Source of the DNA: Saccoglossus kowalevskii
Lineage: Eukaryota; Hemichordata; Enteropneusta; Harrimaniidae
Assembly (NCBI RefSeq): GCF_000003605.2
Contig: NW_003110990.1
Span: 1-13,544 of the forward strand
DNA length: 13,544 bases
Direction of reading: 5' to 3'
Part shown: positions 8,105 to 13,544 of the stretch, piece by piece
Position numbering within the stretch: the first letter of the stretch is position 1
Layout of the letters: every line of letters starts with the position of its first letter
Notes under the pieces: generated by a model
Database searches by the model: none
What the model was told of the DNA's origin: nothing
What the model saw: only the letters and a program-made list of their open reading frames with translations
Made by a program: the position numbers and the translations under genes

Positions 8105-8374
8105 ACTGAGTCATGTTATTATGCTGCTTAATTAAATTGTGCACACGCATCACTCGCAGTGCTCTGCATTTTATCAAGGGACAAACATTTATTCCAGACC
8201 ATACTTTTTGATTAGTTTTCTTGGAGGTGTAGGGGTGTGTGTGTGATTATTATTGTGATAGCCATGTTGTGAATCATGTAAAGAACAATACCATTAATTT
8301 CAACAAATTTATTGCTCCAATTAAAAACACAATACATCACAATTTCTGAATAAATATGATCTATACAAAATAAA
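8105..8374 (+). other. Probable 3' UTR and poly(A) signals of the FGE-like gene
   Basis: After the TGA, AATAAA occurs at 8349-8354 and overlapping AAAATAAAA at about 8367-8375, about 250 bases downstream. Either could direct polyadenylation around 8370-8400. No coding sequence is seen. Confidence 0.5.
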
Positions 8375-8719
8375 ATTCACATCTGATATTTAAAAATGAC
8401 TTTTGTTGAATGTGATAGAAAAAATATAAATTGGAAGACCATGGTGATTTCATAATAGTGGCTGAACTAGTGAAATTGTGCATCTTCTTGGACAAACTTC
8501 TCATATTATAAAGACAGTTTATGATTTACTGGCAACCTTGGTTTGAGCAGCATGTAAAACATTTGTGAGAACAGCGCCACCTAGAGTAAAAACTAAATCA
8601 CATAATACTAGTACTTCCACAAAGACCCAGTAAAAGATGTCTGCCTGTAACCTAGGCAATGCAAAGCAACAATATTAAAATAAAAGTAAAGTAACTATTA
8701 TGGTTACTAAACTACCCAG
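8375..8719. other. Intergenic, nothing recognised
   Basis: This AT-rich stretch between the FGE 3' end and the palindromic repeat array shows no gene, RNA or obvious repeat boundary on either strand. Confidence 0.5.
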
Positions 8720-8724
8720 TAGTT

Positions 8725-8801
8725 GCATTCACGCACAGCTCCTTAGCACGGGCTAAGAGGTCAAATTCCTTAGCCCGTGCTAAGAAAATGTGCGTGAACG
8801 C
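8725..8801. repeat. 77-bp long palindrome (foldback)
   Basis: Arms 8725-8757 and 8769-8801 (33 bases) match at 29 positions around an 11-base spacer. Each arm contains the TTAGCACGGGCTAAG motif and the CACGCACA element. It can form a strong hairpin or cruciform and is the left end of the repeat array. Confidence 0.85.
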
Positions 8802-9127
8802 TTAAGCATGGGCTAAGGAATGCTAAGTACGGGTTAAGTCTGATCCGAATTTAAGACGCGGTCTAGACCTTAGCACGGGCTAACGAAGTATGCGCGAACG
8901 CTTAGCCCAGGGCTAAGCGCCCTCTGCAACGACCTTTGGGTGTGAAAATTGTCCCATGTTCGTATAACGACACTATTCCACCAGTCATTACTCCGCGCTC
9001 GCTTCCACACTAATCGGGTCACTGTAGTAGTAGAGCGTACAGCAGCTCCAATCGTAGACAAAAAAAATTTGGTTCGCTGACTGCTACATGCATTAATAAA
9101 ACTCTGTATTCTGTTACGCCCGTTGTA

Positions 9128-9363
9128 TAGACCACTTTCCCGGAAGTAGCAAAACTGGGGTGCAAAAATACTCTTACTTTGTCATGGCCGAAAATACAAA
9201 CAAGTCAGTTTGCTGATAGACGATAGAAGGAAATTTCATTTTTGTTACGTCGATTAGTACACCCAGAAACACAATATTACGAGTGCAAGTTTACGTTACA
9301 CCCCAAAAAGACATGCGTGCGCATACGAAACGCCGTATCTTCGACTTCCTGGAAAGTGGTCTA
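9128..9363. mobile_element. TA-flanked MITE nested in the palindromic array
   Basis: Inverted ends 9128-9149 and 9342-9363 match at 20 of 22 positions, beginning TAGACCACTTTCC. TA at 9126-9127 and 9364-9365 fits a TA target duplication, as in Tc1/mariner-type elements. It is 236 bases long and non-coding, and sits inside the larger element, so it inserted later. Confidence 0.7.
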
Positions 9364-9656
9364 TACTGTTTATGTGCATCCAAATAAGTTGGGTCAGTCT
9401 TCTCCTGTGCACGTAGCTTGAAAAATTAGAACAAAACATGCCAGCAGCAGAAATAGAACCTAGCATGTGTCATCCATTTTTCGTTCGTAAATAGCGGCTT
9501 ACCAAAGATCACCGACTAATGGCACCCCTTAGCCTGTGCTAACGACTGGCCCTCCCTGTGCGTGGACGCAATTGGGTCTAGCCAAAATGCAAATATGCTA
9601 GATAAGCCTAAATCAGCTTAAATCTTAGCCCGTACTTCGTAACGTGAACACAACTA

Positions 9657-10772
9657 GTGAGAGAGTGTTTATTTTGTACAGTGGGTGGATTAGGAATGTT
9701 TGTACCAGCATCTTTGTAATCTTGTTGATTCACTGCAAATAATGCTGCAATTTTTTTAATTACCTAATTCATGCTTGCCCTTCAAATATAAAAAGTTCAC
9801 AAAATAACAACAATGCCTCTTTTTAGTCAGTAAACTGATACTAGAAACAGTTTGGCAGCATCATACATGTTTGAAAGTTTGTCTGGTGGAAATTAGTTGA
9901 GGAATATTATTTGGTGTCTAGACAACAGCAAACAGTATAGTGATTGTCCTGACAGTCAATCAACCCTTGTAACCTCAGGAGATAGCAAACAGGTAACTTG
10001 AAATGAATCTGTTATATAATGATTTCAAATAAAAAAAAGCAATACATTGTAATTATTTTTCATATTGCACCACTTCTTTTATCAGCTGGCGAATGGTGAT
10101 ACAATTTACTGGCAACATAAAAACATTATACATGAACAATGAGCTGTATTTCATTATTAATAGTGACTGTGAATATATAACGATAGTTTAGCACCTGTAT
10201 TTATCTGCATATAATGATTCTAACCCTAAAATATAGTTAAACTCCTCTAAAGTGGTGATTCTTAGCTCAGTCAAAAAAATTGTTTTGATACTTTAGATCA
10301 GTTGCAAATACATGTACCAAAGTACATCAAATCCGATCAAAGTCATTTCTTTTGTTTACATTCAGACGCATTCTTAAAGTTGCATCAAAAAGACTATGGA
10401 CCAGTATATAGTGATGCAGCATGATAAAAATATGCCACATATTAGTCCCAAAACACTGATAGATCTATTGCATAACCACCTGAGCAACTTTAAAATTCAT
10501 GTTTCGTATGTGAACATAATACAAAACACTAATCTTGAAAACATTGTAGAAGTAAACAACCAAGTGATCAAACACTGCATATAAACAACTAAAATTGCAA
10601 TGATATGGCAGCTGCTAAGAATTCAATGTCTTTCGAAGTATTCACTGTTCTTCTCTTCTAATAAAGCACACAATGGTGAAATGATATATTACATCATGAG
10701 ACTTGAATATAAATGTCAAAAGTCTTCATTAGATCCAATCACAGACACAAGTTCAGCAGTTATCTCCACATT
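9657..10772. other. Intergenic / 3' region of the kinase gene, no other gene seen
   Basis: The kinase gene reads leftward into this AT-rich segment, so its 3' UTR lies here. A minus-strand AATAAA exists only far away (about 9668-9673), so the UTR end is unknown. The plus-strand frames at 10396-10584 and 10600-10782 are antisense to the UTR and have no recognisable features. Confidence 0.5.
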
Positions 10773-11010
10773 TCAGCAATGACTTTCAGCTCGCAGTTGA
10801 TCAGTTTCTTCTGGTTCCGTCATTTCTGACTCACTACCTGACGACGTCAAGTGAATGTCTGATGTACTATGATTATCCGTGTTCACATAAAATGCATCCC
10901 CAGGCTTTGTTAGTGCATGTTCGTGAATTTCTTCTAGTTGCGTCACAAGGGTATGAAAGGTAGGTCTCTCTTTTGGTTCCACTACCCAGCAGCTGAGCAT
11001 TATGGTATAT
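10773..11010 (-). CDS. TAM-like kinase last exon: subdomain XI and cytoplasmic tail
   Basis: The 238-base exon begins after acceptor tatttcag, completing Leu, with [18 protein letters not shown]. It then has the end of the C-lobe, the YVN motif (FYVNT) and the tail ending in Cys before TGA (10775-10773). The open frame continues to 11078, but the part beyond 11010 is intron. Confidence 0.9.
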
Positions 11011-12584
11011 CTGAAATACATAACAGATACTGATTGGTTATGGTGACTGCACACACCCCATCCATATCGTGATATCACACAATAACAGACAATGTGGCAG
11101 TATTATAATGAACATAGAAGCCACATACATTTTAAAAACTTGTGCGTGTCAAATGCCGAAACCATGGTTACAATGATAAGTGTTTTAGTTGACTTACAAT
11201 TCATCTGTACACTGCCTTGGTTGCTTTAATCTTCTACCTCTCTGCAGGTAGTCATGGATATCATGATTGTGGATACCCCGATATGGCGTTTGTGCACGAG
11301 TGATAATTTCCCACATAACAACACCAAGTGACCACTGATGAAAGAAAACAGATGACCATTAATTAGAATGTGAATAATTTCATGACTATTTATCTCAGAG
11401 TAAACAGTGACCCCGGGTCAGAGTAATTGGATGGCTCAAAACAAATTTTGTTCCATCATTCTGATTTCTAGTTCCTAACTAAGCAGTACGTCTAAGTGAA
11501 AGTCTGTCTATCATTGATCACAGCATCTAATGTATTTACCAAATTCTCAAGTCATTAAGTCCAATTAACGTGAAATCTCTAATTTAAGCATCATTTTTTG
11601 AATATTTAAGGTTAAATTATTGTGGATATCGTATCGCATTGAGCGTTTACATGCAACCAAAGTCATTTGCTTACGATGAAACTACCAGTAAGTTGAATTT
11701 TACTTGCACGTATTAACTTAAACAATTCAACAAATTTATTTCTTGTACATTATTATAAACACTTCTGAGTAATAATAAACAATTGCAAGACTTCGAAAAG
11801 AAGTTATTCACTTGTGAAAAGCAGCATGACCAGATTGTGTTACCGTACCGCGATCATTTGCTACCAAGTAATGCATTTGTGTTTGTTTTTATTTGAAACT
11901 TCATTTAGAATATACTTTTCATTACCAACGTTGAAAAAACTAAATGTAGTTTTTGTCATCATATGAACATTTTTTGATTGACTGCAATTTTTCAACATTT
12001 CGTGACGCCTAGTTCAGAACCAAATTACCCAGTAAGGCCTTTCACTCTTTCCTGACGACTAAATTAGAGTGACGCCAAAACTATAGACTTTACGAAACAT
12101 ATAATAGATTATTTTAGTTGCTTTTTTTTGTTTTACAAAGCGATTTTCTTTGATCTCTAATGTAATGCAGACTACTCACCACATCACTCTGGGTAGTGTA
12201 CATATTTTCCCCAAGACTTTCCAATGCCAACCACTTGACCGGTACCCTGGCTGCGTTTCCCATACGATAGTAATTACTGTCGTTGAACAGTTTTCTGGTC
12301 AAACCAAAATCTGCTATTTTAACAACCAGATTATCATCAAGCCTGAAGAAAAACATTCAATTTTAAAATAGTAGATTCAACAAATTGTCATAAAATACAA
12401 ATCAATTCAAAAATGGCATGGAGCTATATGGTTTTCATGGAAACAGCATGTTGGATGAATACAAGTATGCTTACATGCAATTCCTGCCGGCTAGATCTCG
12501 ATGTACATAGTCCTTGTCTGATAAATATGCCATACCCCTTGCAATCTGTACCATGAAATCTACAAGGCGATGAACTGGTAAATA
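10773..12584 (-). CDS. TAM-family (TYRO3/AXL/MERTK-like) receptor tyrosine kinase, C-terminal four exons
   Basis: Spliced as 12584-12475, 12342-12180, 11334-11198 and 11010-10773, this gives 215 residues plus stop with all phases consistent. It covers the kinase C-lobe and tail: [18 protein letters not shown], catalytic loop [11 protein letters not shown] in VVKIADFGL, activation-loop NYYRMG, P+1 segment [31 protein letters not shown], and [23 protein letters not shown] followed by RLKQP is characteristic of TAM receptors, which phosphorylate tyrosines after ligand binding at the plasma membrane. The tail has FYVNT, matching the YVN (Grb2-type) site of AXL and MERTK, then an acidic serine-rich stretch ending ESHC. 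The tail is shorter than in vertebrate TAMs. The Gly-loop, the lysine of the N-lobe, the transmembrane segment and the ectodomain lie upstream, beyond the window. Other RTK families fit less well. Confidence 0.85.
11198..11334 (-). CDS. TAM-like kinase exon: subdomains IX-X
   Basis: The 137-base exon has acceptor tttcatcag and donor gtaagt. It begins [13 protein letters not shown] and ends [11 protein letters not shown] plus two bases. It joins the previous exon directly after SDV to make SDVW. It is too interrupted to appear as a long open frame, so it was found by splice sites and family pattern. Confidence 0.9.
11335..12179 (-). other. TAM-like kinase intron, no gene seen
   Basis: This 845-base AT-rich intron has no additional kinase exon, since the exons on both sides join in phase. 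It contains the 13-base near-palindrome TGACCCCGGGTCA at 11408-11420. The smaller intron 11011-11197 contains nothing recognisable. Confidence 0.7.
12180..12342 (-). CDS. TAM-like kinase exon: DFG, activation loop, P+1 loop
   Basis: The 163-base exon has acceptor ttcttcag and donor gtgagt. It supplies the G completing Met, then [20 protein letters not shown], the paired activation-loop tyrosines (NYYRMG) and [11 protein letters not shown] up to QSDV. The plus-strand frame at 12150-12371 is its antisense shadow. Confidence 0.9.
12475..12584 (-). CDS. TAM-like kinase exon: alphaE and HRD catalytic loop
   Basis: The 110-base exon has acceptor tttgcag and donor gtaagc. It encodes [20 protein letters not shown] then [11 protein letters not shown], with the last codon split after two bases. 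The catalytic Asp (HRD) and Asn are present. The usual HRDLAARN has Gly in place of the second Ala. Confidence 0.85.
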
Positions 12585-12700
12585 CTGCAAACAAATCAAA
12601 TATGAATCAGTCAAAATATGACAGTCCTGACATTTGCACATTCCAAATACTATATTTACAATGTAGCTCCAAAATAAACGAGAAATGCTTGATTTTGATG

Positions 12701-12930
12701 ATTTTTTAGCACAAAAATGGCCGCCATTTGGCCATTTTGAATCAGATCGTGAAACAAATTGATGTGCATATGTATACTATCATGTATGATGTATGTGTGA
12801 AGTTTGATTGTGATTGGTCCAGGCATTTCTATAATACTGGTCCGGACGCACGCACAGACGCACGCACGCACGGACACACGGAGGTCAAAACATAAGTCCC
12901 CATTTTCGGACTGCGTCCGAACGGGGACTA
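12701..12930. repeat. Dispersed repeat with ACGC-rich tract and terminal hairpin
   Basis: AAAATGGCCGCCATTTGGCC (12714-12733) is followed by a unique-looking stretch, then TTGGTCCAGGCATTTCTATA, an ACGCACGC/GGAC-rich tract (about 12841-12882) and a hairpin ending GGGGACTA. This order recalls a repeat family I associate with marine invertebrate genomes, possibly SINE- or Helitron-like, but no boundaries or target duplication could be proved. The minus-strand frame at 12656-12877 is a by-product of it. Confidence 0.5.
12895..12929. repeat. Two-part GC-rich hairpin at the end of the dispersed repeat
   Basis: AGTCCCC (12895-12901) pairs with GGGGACT (12923-12929), and TTCGGAC (12905-12911) pairs with GTCCGAA (12915-12921) around a TGC loop. 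The two stems are separated by a small internal loop (ATT opposite C). Confidence 0.85.
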
Positions 12931-13544
12931 ATTAAACATATCTGCAATGACCTATTTTACAATATAGTATGTATCATTTAACAACTGAACACATTGAACC
13001 AGCATTTAAAAGTTTTTAGCTTTATTCACAAATAAAAATACAAGATCTAATATATTCTTTTGATCAGAATTCATGATTTACGTACATTGTATTTATTTAT
13101 TTATTATGAATAACACAGCTGCTACGATTAATCAAGGACAATATTGTGAAGTACATCAATGTTTGGGTTAGTGTAAAAGGGAACTGAATGATCTGAATTA
13201 CAGTACCAACAGCTGCTGGTAGCAGACATAACATATTTTTGAATCTTAATTCACCAGTCAGCATGCACGCACATATTCAAATTAAATGTAAACAAATTAT
13301 TTTATGTGCATTGATAAAAATTGAACATAATATGCTATGATGACTATGATGGCTCTTTAATAATCATCTTAGTATCCAGAGAATAATCAGAAATGAAAGA
13401 AAATAGTCACAGATTTATAAATGATATCAGAAGTAATATACAAATTAGTACTTATATATACTGTTTGATATACTGTAAATATATACAATACCATATGTGA
13501 CTGACCTGATTATAAAATGAGTTTGTAATTAAGGTTAATCCTAT
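12931..13544. other. Upstream intron of the kinase gene, no exon seen
   Basis: The N-lobe exons expected upstream of 12584 on the minus strand (Gly-loop, VAVK lysine, hinge) could not be found here. The region is AT-rich, with a TATTTATTTATTTATT tract near 13089. The kinase intron probably continues past the window end. Confidence 0.55.

Larger units (their letters stand above)
8722..9654. mobile_element. Foldback-type element or cluster with palindromic TTAGCACGGGCTAA motifs
   Basis: Variants of the near-palindrome CTTAGCACGGGCTAAG recur at about 8742, 8769, 8802, 8823, 8868, 8899, 9529 and 9624, several beside TGCGTGAACGC-like sequence. The left edge (GTTGCATTCACGCACAG) is inverted at the right by sequence ending at 9573 (CTGTGCGTGGACGCAA) and more weakly by CGTGAACACAAC ending at 9654. 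A TA dinucleotide flanks the outer pair (8720-8721 and 9655-9656). No transposase is present. I infer a non-autonomous DNA transposon with subterminal repeats, or two overlapping copies. The exact right end is uncertain. Confidence 0.55.

Noticed and set aside
8870-9061. 63-codon minus-strand frame
   Set aside because: It falls within the palindromic repeat array and has no family features.
10396-10782. Two small plus-strand frames (62 and 60 codons)
   Set aside because: They are antisense to the kinase 3' region, have low-complexity AT-rich composition and no motif, and are not supported by splice or family evidence.
12150-12371. 73-codon plus-strand frame over the kinase exon
   Set aside because: It is the antisense shadow of the exon encoding the DFG and activation-loop region.
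1-13544. CRISPR arrays, bacterial operons or defence systems
   Set aside because: No regularly spaced repeats with unique spacers, no ribosome-binding-site-led gene series and no prokaryotic gene density. The window is intron-bearing animal DNA.

Overview
The window looks like nuclear DNA from an invertebrate animal. It is AT-rich, and its genes are split by GT-AG introns and separated by non-coding DNA full of small inverted-repeat transposons. The three genes have clear animal homologues: a kinetochore RZZ-complex subunit, a TAM-type receptor tyrosine kinase and a secreted FGE-fold protein. The mixture, with a marine-invertebrate style of repeats, suggests an invertebrate deuterostome such as a hemichordate or cephalochordate. 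I cannot confirm the species from sequence alone.

Layout. Minus strand 853-2640 holds the first three coding exons of KNTC1 (ROD); the rest of that gene lies beyond base 1. Its third intron contains a decayed fragment (1-309, minus) that resembles the N-terminus of a Mutator-like transposase. About 0.6 kb (2641-3254) separates KNTC1 head-to-head from a plus-strand, three-exon gene (3255-8104, 370 codons). That gene encodes a formylglycine-generating-enzyme-fold (FGE-sulfatase) protein with a candidate signal peptide and a hydrophobic C-terminus like a GPI-anchor signal. Its sequence resembles bacterial FGE-family proteins more than animal SUMF1, and the catalytic cysteines of FGE are absent. 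The minus strand at 10773-12584 carries the last four exons of a TAM-family (TYRO3/AXL/MERTK-like) receptor tyrosine kinase; its N-lobe, transmembrane and extracellular exons are outside the window.

Repeats occupy much of the remainder. There is a PIF/Harbinger-like MITE with TAA target-site duplications in FGE-gene intron 1 (4131-4743). A hAT-like MITE with a 7-bp duplication has inserted into an older AT-rich repeat in intron 2 (6560-6957). Between the FGE and kinase genes lies an array of palindromic TTAGCACGGGCTAA-type motifs with a 77-bp foldback (8722-9654), and a TA-flanked MITE sits inside that array (9128-9363). A dispersed repeat ending in a GC-rich hairpin (about 12701-12930) lies upstream of the first visible kinase exon.

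The three genes have unrelated roles (mitotic checkpoint, extracellular or cell-surface FGE-like protein, receptor signalling) and do not form a pathway. The intergenic region next to KNTC1 shows a CCAAT box and a GCGC/TTCGAA pair that resemble the promoter layout of cell-cycle genes. I saw no tRNA, rRNA, CRISPR array or bacterial-type operon. The most unusual item is the bacterial-like, cysteine-less, probably surface-anchored FGE-fold protein.
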